59,172 bases of DNA from CAZQYC01 sp964597495 (GTDB lineage Bacteria; Pseudomonadota; Gammaproteobacteria; Steroidobacterales; Steroidobacteraceae), in NCBI GenBank assembly GCA_964597495.1, contig CAZQYC010000013.1:1-59172 (forward strand). Direction: 5' to 3'. Made by a program: the position numbers and the translations under genes. Every line of letters starts with the position of its first letter. Position 1 is the stretch's first letter. Shown piece after piece: positions 35,101-43,883 of the stretch. The notes beneath the pieces are model-generated. The model was given only the letters and a program-made list of their open reading frames with translations, was not told the DNA's origin and did no database searches.

Positions 35101-36349
35101 CGAACAAATGCCAAGCAATCCACAGAGCCAACGTTGATGTGAAAAGTCCGCCCGCCACCCATGCCGCGAACCGTGGCGATCCCGTGATACCGCTAACTAG
35201 CAACTTTGTCGCAGCATTGGCAGTGAATCCAAGTAGCACGGCGAGTTGAGCTTCGTGCGCCGACAGCACCTGATTGTGCGCCAACATGGCTGCCGAAATC
35301 GCACTTGAATGTGCGTCGGCAAGGCCCGCTACAGCAGTGCTTGCTAGTGCCGCGCTTGGCCCGAACCATCGCGACAATAGCAATGAAATCATCAGCACGG
35401 CGCTAATCGTTGAGCCGAATACAAGGGCAGCGCGCAGATTGATCGGCCGATCCAGATTAATGTCGTCCTGAGGCTCACCCTTGCGTGAAAATGCCAGCAG
35501 GCCCAATCCATATAAAGCGCTCGCGAGAGCTGCCGCGCTACAGGCTGGCACCAAGGAATAGGTGAGCGGAATGTCGACTGCCGCAATAACGGAAAGAATA
35601 AAGAGCGCGGTCGTGACGGACGAAAAGGTGGCTGCTGCCGCAGCGCTGATTGTTTGCGCCAGATGCTGCTTGCTCCGGCTTCCCATTGCGCCGTGTGTGG
35701 CGGCACTTGAGACCAGCCCGCCGAGAATTCCAGCGACCATAAGTCCTTTATTTGGACCCCACAGGCGAAGTCCCACATAACCAAGTGCATTAACGGCCAT
35801 GACGAACACTACGACAACCCAAACTCGATATGGATTGAAAATGTCCCAAGGGTCGACAGTTCGGTTCGGCAAGAGCGGAAGAACGATTAGCGCGGCAGCC
35901 GCCAACAAAAATACGTCGCGCAATTCCTTTTCGCTTAGGCGATGCTTGACCACTTCGTGCAGCCAAGGTCGCGCCGCAAGGAGTAACGTCACGACCACCG
36001 CCGTGCCCGCGCTATACGCGGGATAAGGCAAGCTCAGTGCGCCAAGCGCAAAGGCTACCAGGAGCGCTATTTCCGTCGTTACGCCCGGATCGGTTGCGCC
36101 GCTTCGCAAATAACCTGCAATGGCTATCGCGCCCACTAATAATGCGAACGCGGCGATTGCCAGTGGGTGATTGAGCAATGCAGCCGCAACACCAAGCAAG
36201 CTCACTAGAGCGAACGTTCTAACACCGGCGATCTCGCGATCCGGTCCGCTTCCTTTCGATCGCTCGCGTTCCGTACCGATCAATAAGCCGACGCCAAGCG
36301 CGACCGCGGTCGATACAACCATCGTTTCGATATTGATCGCGTTCGTCAT
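35093..36349 (-). CDS. MgtC/SapB plus DUF4010 membrane protein
   Basis: The 418-residue, highly hydrophobic protein has an MgtC-like N-terminal domain (GVGLLIGTERERSKG...IAGVRTFALVSLLG) and a C-terminal DUF4010 membrane domain from about residue 200 (GLMVAGILGGLVSSAATHGAM, AGLADAHSSAI). Function is unproven; Mg2+ or acid-stress roles are suggested for MgtC relatives. It follows the dihaem cytochrome gene by 3 bases on the minus strand, probably as one transcript, and overlaps hemN tail to tail by 8 bases. Confidence 0.85.
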   Translation of the reverse strand: MTNAINIETMVVSTAVALGVGLLIGTERERSKGSGPDREIAGVRTFALVSLLGVAAALLNHPLAIAAFALLVGAIAIAGYLRSGATDPGVTTEIALLVAFALGALSLPYPAYSAGTAVVVTLLLAARPWLHEVVKHRLSEKELRDVFLLAAAALIVLPLLPNRTVDPWDIFNPYRVWVVVVFVMAVNALGYVGLRLWGPNKGLMVAGILGGLVSSAATHGAMGSRSKQHLAQTISAAAAATFSSVTTALFILSVIAAVDIPLTYSLVPACSAAALASALYGLGLLAFSRKGEPQDDINLDRPINLRAALVFGSTISAVLMISLLLSRWFGPSAALASTAVAGLADAHSSAISAAMLAHNQVLSAHEAQLAVLLGFTANAATKLLVSGITGSPRFAAWVAGGLFTSTLALWIAWHLFAK

Positions 36350-36352
36350 GTG

Positions 36353-37057
36353 CTAATCAATAGTCACGCCGTTAGGGCGCATCTTCAAGCGATCTTTAGT
36401 GGGGCCGGACAGGCGCGAAAGATAATCGGCTGTGGCTTCCATTTCGTCGTCCTTGATGGTCGCGAGGAAACGGTCTAAATCCGGATCGACATTCCGGCGA
36501 TGTCCGTCGGCCAGTGCGCGCATTTCCCGAAGCAAGTAGGCGTAGTGTTGATTCCGAAGCGACGGTACAAATCCATCGTCGTCGCCGCGAGCATCCTCCT
36601 CATGGCAAGACGAGCATTGCTCGCGAAAGATCGCCTCGCCTAAGAGCAGGTTCTTTCCGTTTCCCTTGTTGATGGCCTTGGTCGGAGGAAGCGAATTGAT
36701 GAAGGCGGCGACATCTATCCAAGTCTGTGGATCGTTCAATGTCTTACGCGCGATTACGCTATGCATCGTCTTGCTGTCGCGGTCTCGCTCGGAGAAGTCG
36801 GCAAATTGCTTAATCAGATACGCCAAGCGTTGACTGGCGAGCGCGGGCATGCCTTTGGCATTACCTTCGGCTTTCACGCCATGACAGTTAGCACAGTTAT
36901 TCCTATACACCACCCCACCGACGCTCGGCTTAGAGTCGAGCATCAATGCGGTGCGAATCAACTGGTCCACCTTTTCCGGAGCAGCTTGCGCAAATGGTGA
37001 ATACGAAAAGATCAGCAGTAGAGCGACCATCATTCTACTAACAAATAAGGAGTTCAT
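36353..37057 (-). CDS. Di-haem cytochrome c (c4-like)
   Basis: The 234-residue secreted protein has a signal peptide (ending AQAAP) and two class I cytochrome domains: CANCHGVKAEGNAKGMPALASQ and CSSCHEEDARGDDDG...PSLRNQ. The first half has the c4 hallmark GMPxLxxQ. It should shuttle electrons in the periplasm to oxidases or NirK. Cotranscription with the MgtC/DUF4010 gene is likely. Confidence 0.9.
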   Translation of the reverse strand: MNSLFVSRMMVALLLIFSYSPFAQAAPEKVDQLIRTALMLDSKPSVGGVVYRNNCANCHGVKAEGNAKGMPALASQRLAYLIKQFADFSERDRDSKTMHSVIARKTLNDPQTWIDVAAFINSLPPTKAINKGNGKNLLLGEAIFREQCSSCHEEDARGDDDGFVPSLRNQHYAYLLREMRALADGHRRNVDPDLDRFLATIKDDEMEATADYLSRLSGPTKDRLKMRPNGVTID

Positions 37058-37074
37058 GTTGGTTCTCTATAGCA

Positions 37075-37440
37075 TTAGTGCTGTGAAGACGTAGCTGGCA
37101 GATCCAGGTTTCCTATCGTGAGTGAAAAATCCTGATGGCAGGTAATCAAAACGTTTGGAAAGGTAGGAAAACGTGCGAACAGGTCGTCATCGACGTTACG
37201 GTCGGACAACTCGTCAAAGAACGAATGCGCTTCTTCTTCGTAGACATCGAGCGTAAGACTCCCGATCGATTTATTTTTTAAGCCCTGAGAGATCGCGCCG
37301 GTATCGACGACGGCGCCGCGGCTGGTGTTAATGAGCATCACTTCTTATTTCATCCGTTGAATGGACTCCGAGTTAATCAAGTGCTGCGTTTGTGGCGTTA
37401 GCAGGACGGGGCGCAAAGGCGACATTTTGGTTGCCGAAAT
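37075..37440 (-). pseudogene. ldhA: Decayed D-lactate dehydrogenase
   Basis: On the minus strand one frame reads LLTPQTQHLINSESIQRMK, then a TAA, then EVMLINTSRGAVVDTGAI...GSLTLDVYEEEAHSFFDELS, then FARFPTFPNVLITCHQDF. This is the middle-to-C-terminal part of the LdhA-type D-2-hydroxyacid dehydrogenases. The N-terminal catalytic and nucleotide-binding parts are missing, there is an in-frame stop, and the C-terminus after CHQDF is altered. The fragment from 37341 alone could still be translated but cannot form an enzyme. Confidence 0.75.
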
Positions 37441-37468
37441 ACCGGCGTGAAAAAGAAACGACGCCGTT

Positions 37469-38095
37469 TCAATCTGTACCGGTCAGGGTAAGATACATTT
37501 TTACCAAGTGAGCCACGGAACGAGCGCCCATTTTGTCCATAACGTTGGCGCGATGAATTTCGACAGTGCGCTCGCTTAACTCCAAATCGATGGCGATGAC
37601 TTTATTCGCCCGGCCGTCGACGACCAAGTCCAGGACTTGACGCTCTCTCTGCGTTAACGACTCGAAGCGTTTCTTCAAGTCCGCCTTCTGCAGCACCGTC
37701 TTGCGATTCTCGGTGTCTTGTTGTAAGGCATGGTTAATGCGATCGACTAGATCTTGGTCACGGAAAGGTTTTTGAACGAAGTCGAAGGCGCCTTCCTTCA
37801 TGGCTTGCACGGCCATCGGGACATCGCCATGGCCGGTGATGAAGATCACCGGCAACATCGAACCTCCTTTGTTCAGGCGCTGCTGCACTTCAAGTCCGCT
37901 CATTTCCGGCATGCGGATATCGAGTACGACGCAGCCGTGCTGTCCGGGATCGTGCTTCGCCAAGAATTGGGAAGGCAAAGCGAACGGAACCACCTTGTGA
38001 CCGATGGTCGCCAGTAACGTGGTCAACGCTCGTCGCATTCCCTCATCGTCGTCCAATACATAAATGACGGCGGCATCTTTCTTGATGTCTTTCAT
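37469..38095 (-). CDS. FixJ-family response regulator
   Basis: The 208-residue protein has a receiver domain (acidic DDD at 15-17, phospho-acceptor D59 in VVLDIRMPE, TGHGD, KPF) and a LuxR-type helix-turn-helix (LTQRERQVLDLVVDGRANKV, ERTVEIHRANVMDKM). It lies 15 bases downstream of the histidine kinase, forming a FixLJ-like pair. In relatives this architecture governs microaerobic genes, which fits hemN, nirK and the cytochromes nearby; the regulon here is inference. Confidence 0.93.
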   Translation of the reverse strand: MKDIKKDAAVIYVLDDDEGMRRALTTLLATIGHKVVPFALPSQFLAKHDPGQHGCVVLDIRMPEMSGLEVQQRLNKGGSMLPVIFITGHGDVPMAVQAMKEGAFDFVQKPFRDQDLVDRINHALQQDTENRKTVLQKADLKKRFESLTQRERQVLDLVVDGRANKVIAIDLELSERTVEIHRANVMDKMGARSVAHLVKMYLTLTGTD

Positions 38096-38110
38096 GGGGC
38101 AGCTCGCAGA

Positions 38111-38941
38111 TTATGCTTCGTTATAGGCGGGCAGACTAAACCAAAATCGCGACCCCTCGGGGGACGATTTAAAGCCGATAGTGCCTTCGTGCATTTCAAC
38201 GATAGCACGACTGGAGGCAAGGCCTAAGCCGGTGCCGTTCGATTTGGTGGTGTAGAACGGTCGAAAGATCTGGCCATTCGCTTCCTCGGGAATGCCGACG
38301 CCGTTGTCGGTCACGGCAATCTCGACGGAGTAGCGATCACTGGCCACCGTGACTTTGACGTGTGGTTCTCGTCCGCCATGTTCGGTCTCGAACGCATTCT
38401 GTATTAGCGTAAACAGCACATGTTGGACACGCAACGGATCGGCAAAGGCGTCTGGAACGCCAGGCGCGACGTCAATCTGCAAATGAGCGCCGGTACGCTC
38501 GCCCAGTACGTTAAGCAGTGGGGAAAGTTCAGCCAAGACGGTGCCGATAGAGCAACGCGTCCTCTGCAATGCCTCACGATTAAATAGACGGCGGATGCGA
38601 CGGATACCTTCGCCCGCGCCCAGCGCTTCCCTGCTGATTTGACGCATTGTATCTGCCGCCGCTTCGATCATCGGTGGAGACTTGGTTAGCATTCTCTCGG
38701 CCGCCTGAGAGTAAGTTGCGATCGCTCCTAGAGGTTGGTTGAGTTCGTGCGCCAATCCGCTCGCCATTTCTTCCAGAGCCGACGCGCGCGCCACATCCAT
38801 CAACCGGGCCAATAAAGCCTGTATTTCAGCGCTGCCGGTCGAAGCGTTGACCACGGGCGGCCTTTCGCTAGAGAGGAGGGGTATTTTCTGCACAGGCGTT
38901 TCCCGACAAGAAACAATTTGAACGTTGGATGGCATGCTCAT
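38111..38941 (-). CDS. Sensor histidine kinase, FixL-like transmitter without a sensor domain
   Basis: The 276-residue protein contains an H-box (SGLAHELNQPLGAI, H65), N-box (LIQNAFETE), G1 (DNGVGIP) and G2 (TGLGLASSRAIVE), as in the FixL/NtrB-type transmitters. It lacks membrane helices and any PAS or GAF domain: only about 45 residues precede the dimerisation helix. It must therefore sense through a partner protein or a very small N-terminal element (Cys12 is the only noticeable feature). Confidence 0.9.
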   Translation of the reverse strand: MSMPSNVQIVSCRETPVQKIPLLSSERPPVVNASTGSAEIQALLARLMDVARASALEEMASGLAHELNQPLGAIATYSQAAERMLTKSPPMIEAAADTMRQISREALGAGEGIRRIRRLFNREALQRTRCSIGTVLAELSPLLNVLGERTGAHLQIDVAPGVPDAFADPLRVQHVLFTLIQNAFETEHGGREPHVKVTVASDRYSVEIAVTDNGVGIPEEANGQIFRPFYTTKSNGTGLGLASSRAIVEMHEGTIGFKSSPEGSRFWFSLPAYNEA

Positions 38942-39158
38942 GAAAAGCGCATGGAGTCATGTGCAGGTTGCCAGAATACGGAGATCGGGTCACGCGTGAA
39001 AACCCGCAGAAAGAAGCGCCTTGCCCTTAGTGCGGCGTCGACTACCAAAAGGGCTTAGTCGCTGGCATTAACTTGAACCACAAGGTCGCGGCCGCGCGGG
39101 TGGTTGCCGATGCATGCACGACCCAGACCGTATGTATAAGGCTGTTGAAGTTGATTGC
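38942..39158. other. Intergenic region between kinase and Usp genes
   Basis: About 217 bp upstream of the kinase gene, holding the promoter for the kinase-regulator pair. No gene or clear operator seen. Confidence 0.4.
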
Positions 39159-40097
39159 TTAAAACGGCAAAGACTCTGCGAAGTCCGGGATCTTTATCAC
39201 CAATGCGTCAGAAGGGAGGTGTTCGAGAATGTCTTCGGCGGTGCTGCCGACGAAAGTCCGGCCAAGGCCGCTACGTGCGATAGCGCTCATCACTACGATG
39301 TCTGCCGGCAACAGGTCGGCAAGTTGCGGGAGGTATTCAGTCGGACTGCCTAGCTGTATATGAATATTGGCGGGCGCGACATGAAAATCGGCAAGGAGGG
39401 ACGTGATTTGTGCTTGCTTATGATGTTCCTCTCGTTGCAGCACTTCCGACGCGCGCACCCTTGTCGTCGGCCTGCCCGCTGTCGCTTTTGCCACGGCAAC
39501 TTCGGAAATGTAAGCGTGCGCGACATGCAATTGACCGCCGAGTCGTTGGGTGACGAACGAGGCATAGTCCAAGATATGCCGGTCAAGCATGGCCGGTTTG
39601 TCGCTGACATGGCCGGGATCAATCGCGGCCACGATGCGCGGACTCGAACTCCACGGCCGTGGTTTAACGAGCAACAGCGGTAATGGGCAATGCCGAATGA
39701 GCTGCCAGTCCGTATTGCTCAGAAACGTGCGTCGGGCGAAGGAATGATGATGTGTTTCTTTAACGACGAAATCCGCCATGGTGTGCTGCGTTCGCTTGAG
39801 CACTGCCATGTACAGCGAATCCGCGAGTTCCGTCGTTGACGTATCGACGGCGAGGCCGCGAACTCGTAACGGGGCCGCTAGGCTCTCAAGCAGTGGACGA
39901 AGATCCTCTACAAAAGGCAGTGTGGGGTACGCTCGCGTGTGTATTGTCCGACGCGTTGTCCGCGAGGCTTTGGTGTCGCAGGCGAATAATTCTAGCTGCG
40001 CGTCGAATTGCTTAGCCAACAGTGCCGCTTTGGCAACTGCCGGTCGTTCCTCGCAAGTGGGGTCGACAATAGCCAGGATTTTACGTATAGGCTCCAT
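39159..40097 (-). CDS. Tandem universal stress protein
   Basis: From ATG 40097 (MEPIRKILAIVDPTCEERPA) the 312-residue protein has two Usp domains, each with an ATP-loop-like end; the second ends DIVVMSAIARSGLGRTFVGSTAEDIL. It is the intact paralogue of the gapped gene at 17346. The longer frame to 40166 would overlap the DksA-like gene and is unlikely. It follows that gene by 10 bases, so they form an operon. Usp proteins accumulate in growth arrest and low oxygen. Confidence 0.93.
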   Translation of the reverse strand: MEPIRKILAIVDPTCEERPAVAKAALLAKQFDAQLELFACDTKASRTTRRTIHTRAYPTLPFVEDLRPLLESLAAPLRVRGLAVDTSTTELADSLYMAVLKRTQHTMADFVVKETHHHSFARRTFLSNTDWQLIRHCPLPLLLVKPRPWSSSPRIVAAIDPGHVSDKPAMLDRHILDYASFVTQRLGGQLHVAHAYISEVAVAKATAGRPTTRVRASEVLQREEHHKQAQITSLLADFHVAPANIHIQLGSPTEYLPQLADLLPADIVVMSAIARSGLGRTFVGSTAEDILEHLPSDALVIKIPDFAESLPF

Positions 40098-40107
40098 AAA
40101 CGGCTTT

Positions 40108-40443
40108 TTAGGCACGGTTGCAGGTGGAGCACTGCGTGGCGAAAGGCACCGCTTGCAAGCGCGCATCGGGTATCGCTCTGCCGCATTGCTTGCAGATGCC
40201 GTATTGATTCAATTGCAATCTCTGTAGCGCGTCGTCGATGGCCGCAATTTCCCCGCGCGCTTCGGCGCCGATGGCAGTTAGGACTTCGTCGTTCTCCAGT
40301 TGGATCGCTCGATCGGCGGAGTCCGCTACTAAAGCTTCGTTGCGCCGTTCCAGGTCGCGATCGACTCGCATTTGGCGATCGATCAATTCCGCACGCCGAG
40401 TAAGGAGCCTTATGCGAATGTGCGATAAATTCCGCCGTGCCAC
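40108..40443 (-). CDS. DksA/TraR-family zinc-finger protein
   Basis: The 111-residue protein has an N-terminal coiled coil and a C-terminal four-Cys zinc finger (CKQCGRAIPDARL...CSTC). The spacing matches DksA/TraR proteins that bind the secondary channel of RNA polymerase and mediate stringent-type control. The coiled-coil tip is not the canonical DksA DxxDxA. Operon with the Usp gene. Confidence 0.9.
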   Translation of the reverse strand: MARRNLSHIRIRLLTRRAELIDRQMRVDRDLERRNEALVADSADRAIQLENDEVLTAIGAEARGEIAAIDDALQRLQLNQYGICKQCGRAIPDARLQAVPFATQCSTCNRA

Positions 40444-40800
40444 TTCGATATTCTCCGATGCATTGACTGGCCGTTAACATCCGATAACAGGGCCCTCTTG
40501 TCTCTAAGTAACTGGCGCAGAAGATTCAGTGGAGTTCCTCGTGCCGGCCTCGATTTGATGGGATACGGCTGAAAGTGCTTAGCGGCCTGTGAAAACGGTC
40601 GTTGTGTGAAGGCGGGTGAAACCTCAGGATTTGTCGGTTCGGAGCGCGACGTGATCTAGCAGCGGAACTTGGCCCGCGAATCACTCTGCATGGAGTCCTA
40701 TTAGGCTAGGTGTTCGCCGTAATGGCGTTCGGGAGTCGCGGGTTCCTGCTGCGAACCGGGTGAGTCACCATTAACTAGAACGAATCAAAGGGGTATCCTC
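40444..40800. promoter_or_regulatory. Divergent region between dksA-like and eRF1-like genes
   Basis: About 357 bp without a supported gene; promoters for both directions should be here. It contains GTTCGGGAGTCGCGGGT (40727-40743), also present before the Usp gene at 17262-17278. A strong AAAGGGGTATCC-type ribosome-binding region precedes ATG 40801. Confidence 0.5.
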
Positions 40801-41190
40801 ATGACCGAACATTTACACGCCATCGTTTGGATCGACCATAAGGAAGCGAAAATCTTCTATGTCGATGCCACCGAAGCCGACAAACTGGTGATTCCATCGC
40901 ATGCGACCGGTCGTCATTCGCACCACAAGGCGAACGTTACAGGCAGCGGACACCAAGGAGTGGACAAGGAATTCTTTAAGCGCGTTATCGCCGCGCTAAC
41001 GAACGCTGCCGATATCCTGGTAGTTGGGCCTGCCAACACCAAGGCCGAACTGAAGAACTACATGGCGGATTTCGTTCCCGAACTGGCAAGTCACATTGTC
41101 GGTGTTGAATCCCTGGACCACCCCAGCGATCGTCAGCTGATTGCCTTAGCGCGGAAGTTCTTCAAAGCAGAAGTTAAAGCGCATGGGTGA
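40801..41190 (+). CDS. eRF1/Pelota-like translational machinery protein
   Basis: A 129-residue cytosolic protein, HAIVWIDHKEAKIFYVD...HHKANVTGSGHQGVD...ILVVGPANTKAEL...GVESLDHPSDRQLIALARKFF. Homologues in proteobacteria are annotated as translational machinery proteins, with a fold related to domain 3 of archaeal/eukaryotic eRF1. Its biochemical function is not established; a ribosome-linked role in stress is plausible. It overlaps the LOG gene start by 8 bases, so the two are translationally coupled. Confidence 0.85.
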   Translation: MTEHLHAIVWIDHKEAKIFYVDATEADKLVIPSHATGRHSHHKANVTGSGHQGVDKEFFKRVIAALTNAADILVVGPANTKAELKNYMADFVPELASHIVGVESLDHPSDRQLIALARKFFKAEVKAHG

Positions 41191-42309
41191 TAAAACGCCG
41201 AGTGCGAACGCAATGGCAAGGGAGGTAGATGCATCCTGCGTCGCATCGCTCGACAAACTCTCCGTCTTNNNNNNNNNNNNNNNNNNNNNNNNNNNNNNNN
41301 NNNNNNNNNNNNNNNNNNNNNNNNNNNNNNNNNNNNNNNNNNNNNNNNNNNNNNNNNNNNNNNNNNNNTGGCAAGGGAGGTAGATGCATCCTGCGTCGCA
41401 TCGCTCGACAAACTCTCCGTCTTGTCTGATGGTGCGATCGATGGGGCCATTCGTGACGCGAACATCGCTCGCATCGTCAACGATTCTGCCTATCTTCCGG
41501 CGGATCAGGATATAGGGGTTCTGGAGAACGATGCGTCTCGTGGGTTGCGACTGGAACTCGAGTACTTGAAGCCGGATTGGTACCTGGCGCGCGGGGGAAT
41601 CGACCACACGATCGTCGTTTTCGGCAGCACGCGAATCGAAGACCCGATTATTTCCGCGAGCAAATTGGCCGCCGCAAAAAGGGAACGAGACAAGAACCCG
41701 AACGATCCGCTGGTTCAGCGTCAGCTTCGGATCGCCGAGCGCGCCCACGAAAACAGTCGGTACTATGAGATTGCTGTGGAGTTCGGACGACTAGTAGGGC
41801 GCGCGCCCAGTGATGACAAACGAACTCGACTGTTCGTGATGAGCGGAGGCGGGCCGGGGATCATGGAGGCTGTTCACCGCGGCGCCTATGAAGTAGGCGC
41901 CAACTCGGTCGGGTTGAATATCGTGTTGCCTTTCGAGCAGTTGCCTAATCCTTATGTGACTCCGGGCCTCTGCTTCAACTTTCGTTACTTCGCCCTGCGC
42001 AAACTTCACTTCATGCACCGTGCCCGGGCGCTCGTCGCATTTCCAGGCGGTTTCGGAACGCTGGACGAGCTATTCGAAACGCTTACGCTGGTCAGCACAA
42101 AGAAAATCGCACCGCTGCCTATCATTCTCGTGGGCGAAGCCTATTGGAAACGCACGATCGACATCGAGTTCATGGTGAGCGAGGGCACGTTAAGCGAAGA
42201 GGAGAGCAAGCTGTTCTGGTATTGCGAGACGGCTGAAGAAGCTTGGCATGGCATTTTAAATTGGTATGACGGACAAGGGCGTGGGCTGTTTAACACCAAG
42301 GCGTTGTAG
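41183..42309 (+). CDS. LOG-family (lysine decarboxylase-like) protein, interrupted by a false gap
   Basis: The true gene begins MGDKTPSANAMAREVDAS (ATG 41183), runs to the N block, and continues after it. The 55 bases 41214-41268 recur exactly at 41369-41423; removing 155 bases (100 N plus one copy) restores one frame of about 323 residues. Motifs are those of large LOG proteins: VVFGSTR, VMSGGGPGIMEA and FPGGFGTLDELFE, the nucleoside-5'-monophosphate phosphoribohydrolase site. It would release a base and ribose-5-P from a nucleotide, linking it to the AMP phosphorylase and PRPP genes nearby. Confidence 0.9.
41214..41423. repeat. Artefactual 55-bp direct repeat flanking a 100-N gap
   Basis: 41214-41268 and 41369-41423 are identical, separated by exactly 100 N. 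Two contigs that overlap by 55 bases, a common assembly k-mer length, were joined by a placeholder instead of being merged. The coding frame supports a merge. Confidence 0.93.
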
Positions 42310-42343
42310 TGATCGAGAGTATATCCAGCAAAGGGAGGTGGGC

Positions 42344-42766
42344 ATGTCGAGTCGAAGGACATTGTTCGTTTCGTTGGTAGCGATCGCAATCCAATTCGCA
42401 TCGCTTGCCAATGCCGGCGAAGCCCCGGTTCTTTCCGGCGCCCAGCTCTACAGCACGTTTTGCGCGAGCTGCCATGGGTCGACGGCGCATGGTGACGGTC
42501 CAGTCGCGCCGCTTCTAAAGACAGCCGTGCCAGACCTCACGCTCTTCGCCGCTCGACGCGGCGGCGTATTTTCGCCCAAGGAGATGCAACGGATCATTGA
42601 TGGCCGTATTTCGATCGCGGCACACGGAACGCGGGAGATGCCCGTGTGGGGTCGTGAGTTGTACGGCTATGACGGTAAAGATGCGGTTCGACGAAAACGA
42701 GTGAATGAAATGATTGCCGAACTGGTCGCCTATCTCGGGTTCATTCAAACGGTCAGAGTGGACTAA
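42344..42766 (+). CDS. Small monohaem cytochrome c
   Basis: A 140-residue secreted protein with a signal peptide (ending LANAGEA), one CxxCH (FCASCHGSTAHGDGP) and a probable Met ligand in REMPVWG. ATG 42344 follows GGGAGGTGGGC. It is a paralogue of the cytochrome at 31543 and lies 34 bases after the LOG gene, likely in the same transcript. Confidence 0.9.
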   Translation: MSSRRTLFVSLVAIAIQFASLANAGEAPVLSGAQLYSTFCASCHGSTAHGDGPVAPLLKTAVPDLTLFAARRGGVFSPKEMQRIIDGRISIAAHGTREMPVWGRELYGYDGKDAVRRKRVNEMIAELVAYLGFIQTVRVD

Positions 42767-42784
42767 TGGGTTTTCTTGCAGTCA

Positions 42785-43783
42785 ATGCCGAACATCATGC
42801 GTAATGCAAGCGCATGCTATCGAGTAATCGCGGCGGTTGTATTCATCGCGGCTGTTTCCTCGGTATGGATATACCGGAATTTCTCGCGCGATCTCGATTC
42901 CGCACGCGCCCGCGTCTCGATCAGCGAGGTCGTCGATACGCGCTGCGGCCCAGTTGAATATGCAGCCATCGGTCAGGGAGCGCCGCTCTTGGTAGTCCAT
43001 GGTTCGGGCGGGGGGTTCGACCAAGGATTGGATTTCGGCGCCGCTTTCGCGGCACAAGGATTTCGCGTCATTGCTATGTCGCGCTTCGGTTACCTCAAGA
43101 CGCCGCTGCCCCCTAATGCGTCAGCCGAAGCGCAGGCGGATGCCCATGCCTGTTTGCTCGACGCCTTGGGCGTGAAGCGTGCCACTATTGTTGGCGCTTC
43201 CGCTGGAGCTCCTTCGGCATTGCAGTTTGCTTTACGACATCCCGATCGTTGTTCCGGGGTCGTTTTGGTTGTTCCCGCACTTTACGTGCCGCGTGCCCAA
43301 GGAACGCCTTCCGTCAAGGTTCCTCGCGACACTCAATTCCTGTTTGACACGGCGCTGAAGTCGGATTTCTTGTTTTGGTTTGGCCCTTCGATTGCACGCA
43401 ACGTATTTCTGAAATCGATTTTCGCGACGTCGCCCGACCTGGTTAGAGATGCAAGTCCGGAAGAAAAGGATCGCGTTGACATGATGATCGAACACATTCT
43501 GCCGGTGAGCGTGCGGCGTCTCGGATTGCTCAACGACTCAAAAGTCATTCAATCCCTTCCACGTTATCCCCTCGAAGAAGTTCGCGCCCCGACGTTGGCC
43601 ATTAGCGTCGCCGATGACTTGTTCGGAACATACGATGCAGCCCAATACACGGCCGCCCATATCCCGAATGCTCGGTTCGTCGGCTACGAGACCGGAGGGC
43701 ATCTCTTCGTCGACCGTCGCGCGGCGATGGTGGCAGAGATTTCAAGCTTTCTTAAAGTGCCTAACGACAATGACGAAAAATAG
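42785..43783 (+). CDS. Alpha/beta hydrolase, membrane-anchored
   Basis: The 332-residue protein has an N-terminal hydrophobic segment (about 13-30), the oxyanion turn HGSGGG, the nucleophile elbow GASAGA (Ser), a late Asp (ISVADDLFG) and a catalytic His (TGGHLFV). The substrate is not predictable. It follows the cytochrome gene by 18 bases, so it is probably in the LOG operon. Confidence 0.88.
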   Translation: MPNIMRNASACYRVIAAVVFIAAVSSVWIYRNFSRDLDSARARVSISEVVDTRCGPVEYAAIGQGAPLLVVHGSGGGFDQGLDFGAAFAAQGFRVIAMSRFGYLKTPLPPNASAEAQADAHACLLDALGVKRATIVGASAGAPSALQFALRHPDRCSGVVLVVPALYVPRAQGTPSVKVPRDTQFLFDTALKSDFLFWFGPSIARNVFLKSIFATSPDLVRDASPEEKDRVDMMIEHILPVSVRRLGLLNDSKVIQSLPRYPLEEVRAPTLAISVADDLFGTYDAAQYTAAHIPNARFVGYETGGHLFVDRRAAMVAEISSFLKVPNDNDEK

Positions 43784-43883
43784 GTTTTGCTGCTGCGAGG
43801 CGGTACGTAGCCGATAGCCGGAATTCACTATTCGCATCGGAGGCCGGCAACGCTAATGTGACACAAGATAAAGAGGAGATTTT

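Noticed and set aside
41269..41368. True sequencing gap inside the LOG gene
   Set aside because: The flanking 55-bp sequences are identical and merging them restores the frame, so nothing needs to be missing.
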